Shown piece after piece: positions 1 through 6,143 of a DNA stretch of 7,687 nucleotides. The position numbers were made by a program, and so were the translations under genes. This stretch comes from an uncultured Collinsella sp. (GTDB taxonomy: Bacteria > Actinomycetota > Coriobacteriia > Coriobacteriales > Coriobacteriaceae). The stretch is taken from assembly GCA_934630385.1 (NCBI GenBank), contig CAKTWE010000077.1, positions 1-7,687 on the forward strand, written 5' to 3'. The notes beneath the pieces are model-generated. The model saw only the letters and a program-made list of their open reading frames with translations. It had not been told where the DNA came from and did not search any database. Numbering within the stretch: position 1 is the stretch's first letter; each line of letters opens with the position of its first letter.

Positions 1-156
1 CGGCCTAATCCGCGGTCTTTCATGCAGCAGGGGCTCTCAATGTTTTTATGTCCTGCTCATATCGTCTCTGCCGGCACTTTAGGAACGTCCCTAACTGCCG
101 CCCAATGACTAGGTCGTATTTGGGGCGCGCCGAGCGCTGGGGTATCATGGCTTGGT

Positions 157-165
157 TGATATATC
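157..165 (+). promoter_or_regulatory. Candidate extended -10 promoter for the tmk operon
   Basis: The sequence TGATATATC fits an extended -10 (TGn followed by TATATC, four of six consensus bases). It would start transcription near 172 and leave a leader of about 30 nt before tmk. No good -35 sits 17 nt upstream. A second weak candidate is TTGGGG (120-125), 17 nt, TATCAT (143-148). The rest of 1-200 shows no gene; a TAA at 6-8 could end an upstream reading frame, but too little is present to tell. Confidence 0.25.
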
Positions 166-200
166 TGCATTTACGCGCCTTGTAGGAAGGGGCTGCGCCC

Positions 201-884
201 ATGGCTTTTGAGCCCGCTCAACATAGCTTCATTACGCTCGAGGGCGTCGACGGTGCCGGCAAGTCCACGCAGGCGCGCCTGCTTGCCCGCGCGCTTGACC
301 TTGCCGGTTACCAGGTCGTGGCCCTGCGCGAGCCGGGTGGCACCGCCATCAGCGAGAAGATTCGTGCCCTGCTGCTCGATTCCGCCAACACGGCAATGGG
401 CGATACTTGCGAGCTGTTGCTCTACGAGGCCGCGCGCGCCCAGTTGGTGCACGAGGTTATCGCGCCTGCCCTCGCGGCCGGCAAGGTGGTCCTGTGCGAT
501 CGCTTCTACGATTCCACGACCTGCTACCAGGCGTTTGCCGACGGCCTCGATCGCCAGATAGTGCGCGATGCCAACAACCTGGCCGTCGCGGGAACACACC
601 CAGCGCTCACGCTCGTCTACCACATCACGCCCGAGCAGGCGGCGTTGCGCATGGCAGCCCGTGGCGCGACCGACCGCATGGAGGCCAAGGGCATGGCCTT
701 CCAGGAGCGCGTCTATCAGGGTTTTTGTGCCATTGCCGCCGAGGAACCCGCCCGCGTAAAGCTCATCGACGCCACTGCTTCGATCGCAGACGTCTTTGCG
801 AAGACGGTCGAGCAGATTCGCGCGTACGGTCTCGATATCCCGCAGGATGCCGTCGTCGCCGCGCTTGCCCAGGAGGCCGAGTAG
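201..884 (+). CDS. tmk: Thymidylate kinase (dTMP kinase)
   Basis: Phosphorylates dTMP to dTDP with ATP in the cytoplasm, the step feeding dTTP synthesis. The 227-aa length is normal to slightly long for the family (about 210). Visible motifs are the P-loop GVDGAGKST (residues 15-23), EPGGT (44-48), the DRF/DRY-type motif CDRFYDST (99-106) and a LID segment around RGATDRME (154-161). The P-loop has no arginine while the LID is arginine-rich, which is the E. coli-like type II arrangement. The start is supported by AGGAAGG at 184-190, ten nt upstream of ATG. It is the first gene of a run with holB and ricT; the tmk-holB pair is common in bacteria because both serve DNA replication. The last ten residues also carry the holB ribosome binding site. 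No anomaly seen. Confidence 0.97.
   Translation: MAFEPAQHSFITLEGVDGAGKSTQARLLARALDLAGYQVVALREPGGTAISEKIRALLLDSANTAMGDTCELLLYEAARAQLVHEVIAPALAAGKVVLCDRFYDSTTCYQAFADGLDRQIVRDANNLAVAGTHPALTLVYHITPEQAALRMAARGATDRMEAKGMAFQERVYQGFCAIAAEEPARVKLIDATASIADVFAKTVEQIRAYGLDIPQDAVVAALAQEAE
871..876 (+). promoter_or_regulatory. Ribosome binding site that fixes the holB start
   Basis: A perfect AGGAGG lies inside the last codons of tmk, nine nt before the ATG at 886. The holB reading frame is open further upstream, to an ATG at 796, but that region overlaps tmk by about 90 nt and lacks such a site. Start 886 is therefore preferred, and translation of holB is probably coupled to tmk termination at 882-884. 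Confidence 0.85.
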
Positions 885-885
885 C

Positions 886-2013
886 ATGGCCCCTGCGCAG
901 ACAAGCTTGCTCGCCAAGCTCGATACCCAAGAGCGCGTGCGCGACTTTTTGACCAACGCCGTCGCCAGCGGTCGCGCATCGCACGCCTATCTGTTCTTGG
1001 GAGCGCCCGGCGCCGGCAAGCTCGATGCCGCCTGGGCGCTCGCCCAAGCCTTCCTGTGCGAGCAGGGCGGCTGCGGATCGTGCGACAGCTGCGTGCGCGT
1101 CGCGCGCCATACGCACCCCGACGTGCACTATTACACCCCCGAGAGCGCCACGGGTTACCTCATCGCCCAGACGCGCGAGCTACTCGACGACGTGCCCCTG
1201 GCGCCCATCCGTGCCAAGGCCAAGGTCTACATCATCGACCGTGCCGAGCAGCTGCGCGCCAACACCGCCAACGCGCTGCTCAAGACACTCGAGGAGCCGC
1301 CCGAGGGCGTCATGTTCATCCTGCTGGGCACCTCGGCAGACGTGATGCTGCCTACCATCGTGAGCCGTTGCCAGTGCGTGCCGTTTCGGCTGGTGTCGCC
1401 CACCGTGGCCGCGCAGGCCGTGAGCCGCGCCACCGGCCAGGACCTCGCGCGTTGCCGCATGGCCGTCGCCGTGGCGGGCAGCCCCACGCGCGGTATCGAG
1501 TTCCTTAAGAGTGCCGAGCGCCAGGACGCCCGCCGTCAGATGGTCCGTGCCATCGACTCGCTCATTGCCGCCGACGAGGCCGACGTGCTCAGCCGCGCCA
1601 AGTCACTCATCGTCGCCGTCAAGGCGCCGCTCGCCGAGGTCAAGTCCACGCAGGAAAAGGTACTCGAGCAAAATGCCGACTACCTGTCGCGTGGAGCATT
1701 GAAGCAGCTTGAGGACCGCAACAAGCGCGAACTCAACGCGCGCGAGCGTTCGGGTATCATGGAAGCGCTGGCGAGCGCGCGGACGCTCATGCGCGACGTG
1801 CTTCTGACGCTTCAGGATGAGGCGGCCGACGTCGTGAACGAGGATGTGCGCGACACGATCGGTCGGCTTGCCGCCGCGACCAATGTTGCGGGTGCCACCC
1901 AGGCGCTCGAAGCGGTCGCAACCGCCGAGCGCAACATCGCCAGAAACGTTACTCCCCAGCTGGCCATCGAGGTCATGCTGTTCGATATCAGGAAGGCACT
2001 GAAATGCCGTTAG
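886..2013 (+). CDS. holB: DNA polymerase III subunit delta' (clamp loader)
   Basis: 375-aa AAA+ protein of the clamp-loader complex that opens and loads the beta sliding clamp at the replication fork. Features in order: P-loop-like GAPGAGKLD (39-47), where leucine replaces the usual Ser/Thr after Lys; four zinc-binding cysteines C58, C63, C66 and C69; Walker B-like VYIIDRAEQL (114-123); the conserved LLKTLEEPP (131-139); and the SRC motif S160-R161-C162, carrying the arginine that acts in trans on a neighbouring subunit. A degenerate P-loop is expected, since delta' does not itself hydrolyse ATP. After about residue 205 the sequence is a less conserved helical collar region. One nt separates it from tmk, and its last 10 nt overlap ricT. 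DnaX (gamma/tau) is the main alternative, but the altered P-loop and the size argue for delta'. Confidence 0.93.
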   Translation: MAPAQTSLLAKLDTQERVRDFLTNAVASGRASHAYLFLGAPGAGKLDAAWALAQAFLCEQGGCGSCDSCVRVARHTHPDVHYYTPESATGYLIAQTRELLDDVPLAPIRAKAKVYIIDRAEQLRANTANALLKTLEEPPEGVMFILLGTSADVMLPTIVSRCQCVPFRLVSPTVAAQAVSRATGQDLARCRMAVAVAGSPTRGIEFLKSAERQDARRQMVRAIDSLIAADEADVLSRAKSLIVAVKAPLAEVKSTQEKVLEQNADYLSRGALKQLEDRNKRELNARERSGIMEALASARTLMRDVLLTLQDEAADVVNEDVRDTIGRLAAATNVAGATQALEAVATAERNIARNVTPQLAIEVMLFDIRKALKCR

Positions 2014-3704
2014 TCGTACCCGTTAAGTTTACCTACGCCTCGCGCGACCTGTGGTTCGACCCGCAGGATCTGGATATCCTCGAGGCCGATTATGCCATCT
2101 GCTCCACCGAGCGCGGAACCGAGATCGGCCTGGTCACGGCCGATCCCTTCGAGGTACCGCAGGACGAGATCGGCCAGCCGCTCAAGCCCGTGCTGCGCGT
2201 GGCGAGCGACATCGACCTGCAGCTTGCCGATGATCTGGCCATCCAGGGCGACGAGGCCATGGTCGATTTCCGTTGCCTGGTCAAGGAGCTCGACCTCGAG
2301 ATGAAGCCGGTCGGCGTCGAGTACTTGTTTGGCGGCGAGAAGGCCGTGTTCTACTTTGCGGCCGAGGAGCGCGTCGATTTTCGTCAGCTCGTCAAGGACC
2401 TGTCCTCGACGCTGCACATTCGCGTCGACATGCGCCAGATCGGCGTGCGCGACGAGACCCGCCTGGTGGGCGGCTATGCCCAGTGCGGCCAGGAGCTCTG
2501 CTGCACGCGCTTTGGCGGACAGTTTGAGCCCGTCTCGATTCGCATGGCAAAAGAGCAGGATCTACCGCTTAACTCGTCCAAGATCAGCGGTGTATGCGGC
2601 CGTCTAATGTGCTGCCTGCGCTACGAGTTCGAGGCGTATAAGGACTTTAAGAGCCGCGCACCCAAAAAGAAGACGCTTATCGATACGCCGCTTGGCAAGG
2701 CACGTATCCAAGAATATGACACGCCGCGCGAGCAGCTGGTGCTGCGCCTGGAGAACGGCAAGGTCTTTAAGGTCAACCTGGCCGATATGACCTGCTCGGA
2801 GGGCTGCAAAAAGAAAGCAGCCGAGCAGGGCTGCAACTGCCGTCCCGACTGCGTGACGCGCGACGTGCTCGAGCGCATCGAGTCGCCCGAGATGCGCCTG
2901 GCGCTCATGGAGCTCGATCGCGAGAACGGCGTCGACGTGGGCGATGGCCTGTCAAGTGCCGACCGTCTGGCCGGCACGTCTATGCCCAAGCGCCGTCGCC
3001 GTGATGCCGAATCCGATGCCCGTGCCGGTCAGAGCCAGGGCGAGGGCCGCGGTCGCGGTAAGGGCCGTGGCAAGGCCGAGGCGCCCGAAGTCGAGGAGGC
3101 CGCCGGCGGCCGTCGCCGCCGCAAGCGCGCGGGCTCTGCCGATGCCGGCGAGGCCGCAGCCGCCGGCAAGAACGGCGCACGCGAGCGCGAGGCTCAGCAG
3201 CCTCAACAGCAGAATCGCGGTGGTGGCATGAATCCCACGCGCCGTCGTCGCCGTCATCTGTCGAGCGAGGAGCGCGAGGACGCCTTCCGTGCCGCGGCCG
3301 CTCGCGAGGCCGGCGCTGCCCCCAAGGGCGGTTCGGGCGCCGATGCGGCTGCCGATAAGGGCGGCAAGTCGCATGGCGAGGATGAGCGCACCTCGCGCCC
3401 GCGCCGTCGCCACTCGTCGGGCGCGCAGCAGAAGCCCTCGGTGCCCTCCGTGGCCGATCAGCTCTCGGATGGCGAGGTCAAGGTCACGCGCCGTCGTCCT
3501 GGAGACGGCGGGGGAGCTGCTGCCAAGGCTTCGCGCGGCGCCGCTCGCGACGAGCGCGATCCGCGCGAGGACCGTGGTGGCGAGGGTTCGGCCGACCAGG
3601 GCCAAAAGCGCCGTCGCCGGCGTCGTTCCCGTAAGCCGCGCCATGATGGTGGCGAGGGTTCGGCCCAGTCTTCGTCGGCGCCGCAGCCGCCTGCCGGCGA
3701 GTAG
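2004..3704 (+). CDS. ricT: PSP1-domain protein RicT (YaaT) with long Arg-rich tail
   Basis: 566 aa. Residues 1 to about 290 match the PSP1/YaaT family, which is about 275 aa in Bacillus. There RicT joins RicA and RicF in a complex that binds Fe-S clusters, guides RNase Y cleavage and affects competence, sporulation and biofilm formation. The family cysteines are C161, C166, C167 (CGQELCCTRF) and C198, C203, C204 (CGRLMCCLRYE). Two features are unusual. Five more cysteines lie at C264, C268, C277, C279 and C283. Residues from about 325 to 566 form a low-complexity, probably disordered tail with RG repeats (349-357) and arginine clusters at 329-333, 370-375, 413-417, 466-469, 496-498 and 535-547. 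The start follows AGGAAGG at 1990-1996 and overlaps the holB stop, so expression is likely coupled. The PSP1 call is firm; the exact Ric function in this organism is inferred. Confidence 0.9.
   Translation: MPLVVPVKFTYASRDLWFDPQDLDILEADYAICSTERGTEIGLVTADPFEVPQDEIGQPLKPVLRVASDIDLQLADDLAIQGDEAMVDFRCLVKELDLEMKPVGVEYLFGGEKAVFYFAAEERVDFRQLVKDLSSTLHIRVDMRQIGVRDETRLVGGYAQCGQELCCTRFGGQFEPVSIRMAKEQDLPLNSSKISGVCGRLMCCLRYEFEAYKDFKSRAPKKKTLIDTPLGKARIQEYDTPREQLVLRLENGKVFKVNLADMTCSEGCKKKAAEQGCNCRPDCVTRDVLERIESPEMRLALMELDRENGVDVGDGLSSADRLAGTSMPKRRRRDAESDARAGQSQGEGRGRGKGRGKAEAPEVEEAAGGRRRRKRAGSADAGEAAAAGKNGAREREAQQPQQQNRGGGMNPTRRRRRHLSSEEREDAFRAAAAREAGAAPKGGSGADAAADKGGKSHGEDERTSRPRRRHSSGAQQKPSVPSVADQLSDGEVKVTRRRPGDGGGAAAKASRGAARDERDPREDRGGEGSADQGQKRRRRRRSRKPRHDGGEGSAQSSSAPQPPAGE
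3575..3665 (+). repeat. 19-nt direct repeat flanking the last Arg cluster of ricT
   Basis: TGGTGGCGAGGGTTCGGCC occurs at 3575-3593 and again at 3647-3665, 72 nt apart, which is 24 codons in frame. Both copies encode the residues GGEGSA (525-530 and 549-554). Between them lies the most basic stretch of the tail. This is an exact nucleotide match, so it suggests recent duplication or recombination within the tail rather than protein-level similarity alone. Confidence 0.8.
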
Positions 3705-3731
3705 CGTCCGCACGCGGTTTTGTTTGCCTTG

Positions 3732-3749
3732 CCCCGGAGTACTCCGGGG
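3732..3749. repeat. 18-bp perfect palindrome between ricT and comF
   Basis: CCCCGGAGTACTCCGGGG is identical to its reverse complement. As RNA it can fold into a 7-bp stem with a GTAC loop. No T-run follows (next bases TAGCAT), so it is not a standard intrinsic terminator. It could be a protein-binding operator for comF or an RNA processing hairpin. Its role is unknown. Confidence 0.6.
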
Positions 3750-3771
3750 TAGCATATGCATGAATCGGCAG

Positions 3772-3800
3772 CCCTCCCCGCGCCCAGTGCGTAGGGAGGG
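3772..3800 (+). promoter_or_regulatory. Hairpin that includes the comF Shine-Dalgarno
   Basis: CCCTCCC (3772-3778) pairs with GGGAGGG (3794-3800). CGC (3779-3781) pairs with GCG (3789-3791), with a small TA bulge and a GCCCAGT loop. The 3' arm is the ribosome binding site of comF, seven nt before its ATG at 3808. The mRNA could thus hide the site in this fold. Whether it acts as a translational switch is inference; the pairing is read directly from the sequence. Confidence 0.55.
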
Positions 3801-3807
3801 TTGTGTC

Positions 3808-4614
3808 ATGAAGAACCATTTGGATGTTTTGAACCGCTTGCAAGACGGTGCCGACCTGCCGTTTGCGGACAAATTGCGACCGTTTGCCGAGCGGGCGGCA
3901 CACGAAGCGCTTGAGGCGTTGTCGCCCACGCGCTGTGCCGGCTGCGAGCGCTCCGGTGCACTGATTTGCCAGGATTGTCTGGCCTCGCTCGCGCTCATCG
4001 ACCCGTGCCATAGCTGTACCCGGTGCGGTGCTCCATATGGGGACCTGCTGTGCACCGAGTGCTCGGTCGAAGGGGAGTCCTCGGCGATGGCCGAGGCGCT
4101 CGATCGCTGCTTGGCGTGCGCCGTCTACGCTCATCCGCTGCCGCGCATCATTAAGGCGTACAAGGACGCGGGCGAGCGGCGCCTGGCTTCGTATCTGGCG
4201 GAGCTACTCTATGACACCGCCTTGAACGCCCAAGCCGCAGCTCCCAATCGCTATGGCGGCGTGTTGTCCGGTGCCGATGCGGTGGTGTTTGTGCCGGCGA
4301 CGGCAGCCGCGTTTCGGCGACGCGGCTTCGATCATATGGAAGCCATTGCGCGCCCATTTTGCGAGCTGTCGGGTGTTCCGTTGCTCGATGCCCTCGTTAA
4401 ATACGGTCATGGTGATCAGCGCCAGCTCGGTCGCGACGAGCGCCGCGAGCGTGCGCGGGGCATGTATGAAGCGGTCGAGGACGTGCGGGGCAAACGTCTG
4501 CTGCTTATCGACGACGTTATAACCACGGGCGCAACCATGGCGGCCGCCTCTGCCGAGCTCAAGCGCGCCGGTGCTGCAGCCGTCGACGGCTTTGCGATCG
4601 CGCGTGTCTGGTAG
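3808..4614 (+). CDS. comF: ComF family protein (ComFC-like phosphoribosyltransferase fold)
   Basis: 268 aa. ComFC/GntX-type proteins combine an N-terminal zinc finger with a type I phosphoribosyltransferase domain and are needed for DNA uptake in naturally competent species. Cysteine pairs are seen at C43/C46, C54/C57, C67/C70/C73 and C82/C85, a zinc-ribbon pattern. Other family motifs are RRRGFDH (170-176), QRQLGRDERRERARGMY (204-220) and the PRPP-loop LLLIDDVITTGATM (231-244). About 40 residues precede the first cysteine, a little more than usual. An in-frame ATG at 3760 would add 16 residues but has no ribosome binding site, whereas 3808 has GGGAGGG seven nt upstream. It follows ricT by 103 nt, and the next gene starts 12 nt after it. 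A purine phosphoribosyltransferase is the alternative, made unlikely by the cysteine module. Confidence 0.9.
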   Translation: MKNHLDVLNRLQDGADLPFADKLRPFAERAAHEALEALSPTRCAGCERSGALICQDCLASLALIDPCHSCTRCGAPYGDLLCTECSVEGESSAMAEALDRCLACAVYAHPLPRIIKAYKDAGERRLASYLAELLYDTALNAQAAAPNRYGGVLSGADAVVFVPATAAAFRRRGFDHMEAIARPFCELSGVPLLDALVKYGHGDQRQLGRDERRERARGMYEAVEDVRGKRLLLIDDVITTGATMAAASAELKRAGAAAVDGFAIARVW

Positions 4615-4626
4615 GGGTGATTTGGC

Positions 4627-5736
4627 ATGGCGCGTTTTGTCAACGAAGCAAAGGCTCCGACGCAAGAGCAACTCAAGGCTTTCGTGATCCTAACGGGCGC
4701 CTCGGCGCTGCGCATGATGCGAGCCGAGCGCCGACAGATGGGTTACATTGGCTGGAAGGATCTTGAGCTCGAGGAAGAGCACCGCGTGCTGCACATGTCG
4801 TCGCCTTCGGCCGAGGACATCTATCTGCCCGACCTGGTACGAATCGGAGCCGTGAGTGGCGAGGTTAAAGAAGATCTATGCTTGCTGGTGGGATCTGCGG
4901 CGCAGCGCCGCCGCATGCCTGGCGTGGGCTGGTCCGTGTGTTCCGGGTTGCCTGCCGGCTCGATTCTAGAGGTGGAACCGGGGGTATACAGCCTATCTCC
5001 CGAGGCCCTTTGTGTTGCCATCGCCCGCGAGGTTGGCTGTATCCAGGCATTTGCCCTGGCCCAGGAGCTGTGCTCTAAGATTTCGCTGAGTGACCGCGGG
5101 AAGTATCTGCCTCCCTACACCTCGCCTGTTACGAATAAACTTGCAAAGGACAAGGACCAACCGGCAGACGTGGGCTACTTTGAGGTTGAGCCGGTGCTGA
5201 CGCCCGATCGCCTGGCAGATTACCTTGCGGTATGCAAGGGGAACGTGGCCAAACGGCTGCTGCGCCTGTGCCCCTACCTGTCGGAAAACCTGCGCTCACC
5301 CATGGAGTGCATCATGCTCGCCCTGTTTTCGCTTCCGTTTTCCTATGGCGGGTTTGCCTGCGGTCCCTTTAAGACTGACTACAAGATCGAGTTCGATGAC
5401 CGCGCGCAGGCAATCTCGGGGATGCCCCATGCAGTTTGTGATGCGTATCAAGAAGCAGCCCGGTTTGACCTGGAATACAACGGCGAGCTGGGCCATTCCT
5501 CCCGGAGGGGACGTGTCCATGATGAAAAACGCAACACGGGCTTGATTACTATGGGAATCGAGGTCGCGACGGTCAACAACGAAATGCTCTGCGACATGGA
5601 AGCGGTGGAAGCGCTCGCATGGCGCATCCACCAGCGTATGGGTAAGCGATATCGGAATCGTGTCGATGCCCGCAGGAAGAAGCAAGAGGCGTTGCTTAAC
5701 ACGCTGCGGGCGTGTTTTGGGCTTAAGCCGGTCTAA
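4627..5736 (+). CDS. Uncharacterised protein, AbiEi-like N-terminus plus DUF559/Vsr-like nuclease fold (tentative)
   Basis: 369 aa, no assigned function. Residues 20-150 recall the N-terminal part of actinobacterial AbiEi/DUF559 hypothetical proteins: SALRM (26-30), then the segment GVYSLSPEALCVAIAREV (119-136) and ELCSK (147-151), like the 'gvyv-SPe-c-lqlA ... ElcG' pattern I recall. RSPMECIMLALFSLP (223-237) followed by GGF is also shared. The C-terminal part matches the DUF559/Vsr arrangement: D272, eleven residues on E283 in DLEYNG (281-286), H290, then HDEKRN (298-303), L306 and G310. In DUF559 the corresponding motif is usually EvDG; here N285 replaces the Asp, so activity is uncertain. 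No signal peptide or membrane segment is seen. AGGGGTGA at 4613-4620 serves as ribosome binding site, and the 12-nt gap suggests cotranscription with comF. The fold assignment is from memory of family patterns. Confidence 0.6.
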   Translation: MARFVNEAKAPTQEQLKAFVILTGASALRMMRAERRQMGYIGWKDLELEEEHRVLHMSSPSAEDIYLPDLVRIGAVSGEVKEDLCLLVGSAAQRRRMPGVGWSVCSGLPAGSILEVEPGVYSLSPEALCVAIAREVGCIQAFALAQELCSKISLSDRGKYLPPYTSPVTNKLAKDKDQPADVGYFEVEPVLTPDRLADYLAVCKGNVAKRLLRLCPYLSENLRSPMECIMLALFSLPFSYGGFACGPFKTDYKIEFDDRAQAISGMPHAVCDAYQEAARFDLEYNGELGHSSRRGRVHDEKRNTGLITMGIEVATVNNEMLCDMEAVEALAWRIHQRMGKRYRNRVDARRKKQEALLNTLRACFGLKPV

Positions 5737-5765
5737 TTCACGTCGAAATTAGGGGGTTAATCGTA
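5737..5765 (+). other. Start of a 732-bp region without a credible gene (5737-6468)
   Basis: From the stop at 5734-5736 to the lipoprotein start at 6469 no convincing coding frame exists. The stretch holds, in order, an inverted-repeat element (5766-5992), a strong hairpin (6008-6036), a promoter (6109-6137) and a structured transcribed leader (about 6144-6468). Bases 5737-5765 themselves show nothing recognisable and no intrinsic terminator for the preceding gene. Confidence 0.7.
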
Positions 5766-5820
5766 TGCCCTGGCCAAAATATGGCAAATATGAGTACTGT
5801 CACTAAATCAGTAACAGCAA
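5766..5820 (+). repeat. Left inverted arm of the 5766-5992 element
   Basis: Begins TGCCCTGGCCAAAATATGGC and ends GTAACAGCAA. It contains a partly symmetric piece GTCACTAAATCAGTAAC (5799-5815), whose GTCAC and GTAAC ends are complementary but for one base. Confidence 0.85.
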
Positions 5821-5936
5821 AATCAAGGAATTTAGGACTCAGAGGCGGCATAAAGTAAGAAGATAATAAACAAATGTAGAATAAATAAGCATCAGGTTGG
5901 CGACACTGAGCGCAAAATCTGTCCGAGAGGCCATAA

Positions 5937-5992
5937 TTGCCTGTTACTAAATTGGTGACAGTACTCATATTTGCCATTTTTTGGCCACGGCA
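5937..5992 (-). repeat. Right inverted arm of the 5766-5992 element
   Basis: Read on the minus strand it begins TGCCGTGGCCAAAAAATGGC and ends GTAACAGGCAA, matching the left arm with five substitutions and one extra G. On the plus strand it carries a T6 run (5977-5982). Confidence 0.85.
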
Positions 5993-5998
5993 CCCCAA

Positions 5999-6040
5999 GA
6001 AGGGCGCCCCGGAGCTCCCCGCAGGGGAGCTCCGGGCTTC
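5999..6040. terminator. Strong GC-rich hairpin, possible terminator
   Basis: CCCGGAGCTCCCC (6008-6020) pairs perfectly with GGGGAGCTCCGGG (6024-6036) around a GCA loop. GAAG (5999-6002) and CTTC (6037-6040) extend the stem after a five-nt bulge. The 13-bp core is as stable as intrinsic terminators, but only CTTCAT follows on the plus strand and a weak CCCTTCTT on the minus strand. It may end the comF transcript after the inverted-repeat element, act in both directions, or be a rho-blocked or 3'-protecting hairpin. Confidence 0.45.
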
Positions 6041-6108
6041 ATAGGGGCACGAATAGCCCACTTCGACCTGCGAAATCTGTACTCGCGATGCGAATAACGT
6101 CCCTAACC

Positions 6109-6137
6109 TTAAACTTTAGCTTGAACTTAGCTATAAT
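6109..6137 (+). promoter_or_regulatory. Promoter for the leader and lipoprotein gene
   Basis: A perfect -10 box TATAAT (6132-6137) lies 17 nt after TTAAAC (6109-6114), a moderate -35. Transcription would begin near 6143-6145. An imperfect direct repeat, CTTAAACTTTAG (6108-6119) then CTTGAACTTAG (6120-6130), fills the -35 and spacer. It may be a coincidence or a regulator site. The AT-rich tract stands out from the GC-rich surroundings. Confidence 0.65.
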
Positions 6138-6143
6138 GCGCTA

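Larger units (their letters stand above)
5766..5992. mobile_element. MITE-like 227-bp element with ~55-bp inverted arms
   Basis: The two ends are near-perfect inverted copies: 5766-5820 and the reverse complement of 5937-5992 differ at five positions and one inserted G. A fully identical 23-nt core is present (5781-5803 and its partner in the right arm). The roughly 116-bp interior (5821-5936) is AT-rich, unlike all neighbouring DNA, which suggests foreign origin. A frame open across the element on the minus strand has no ribosome binding site and simply reads through both arms, so I do not call it a gene. Outer ends read TGCC...GGCA; no target-site duplication is evident. Alternatives are a large transcript hairpin or a binding region for a regulator. 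Confidence 0.6.

Noticed and set aside
86..96. Sequence ACGTCCCTAAC shared by the upstream region and 6098-6108
   Set aside because: An 11-12-nt match is expected by chance in a window of this size.
171..956. Long open frame on the minus strand opposite tmk (261 codons)
   Set aside because: It is the mirror of a well-supported tmk gene in GC-rich DNA, has no family match that I can see and no ribosome binding site.
3708..3725. Possible terminator after ricT (short CCG/CGG stem, then TTTTGTTT)
   Set aside because: The stem has only three workable base pairs, too weak to support.
2952..4055. Minus-strand frame of 367 codons opposite the ricT tail and comF start
   Set aside because: The Arg/Gly/Ala-rich coding of ricT leaves the opposite strand free of stops; the translation is low-complexity and crosses into comF.
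5738..6061. Minus-strand 107-codon frame through the inverted-repeat element
   Set aside because: It reads through both arms, so its ends are reverse copies of each other; it starts at GTG without a ribosome binding site.
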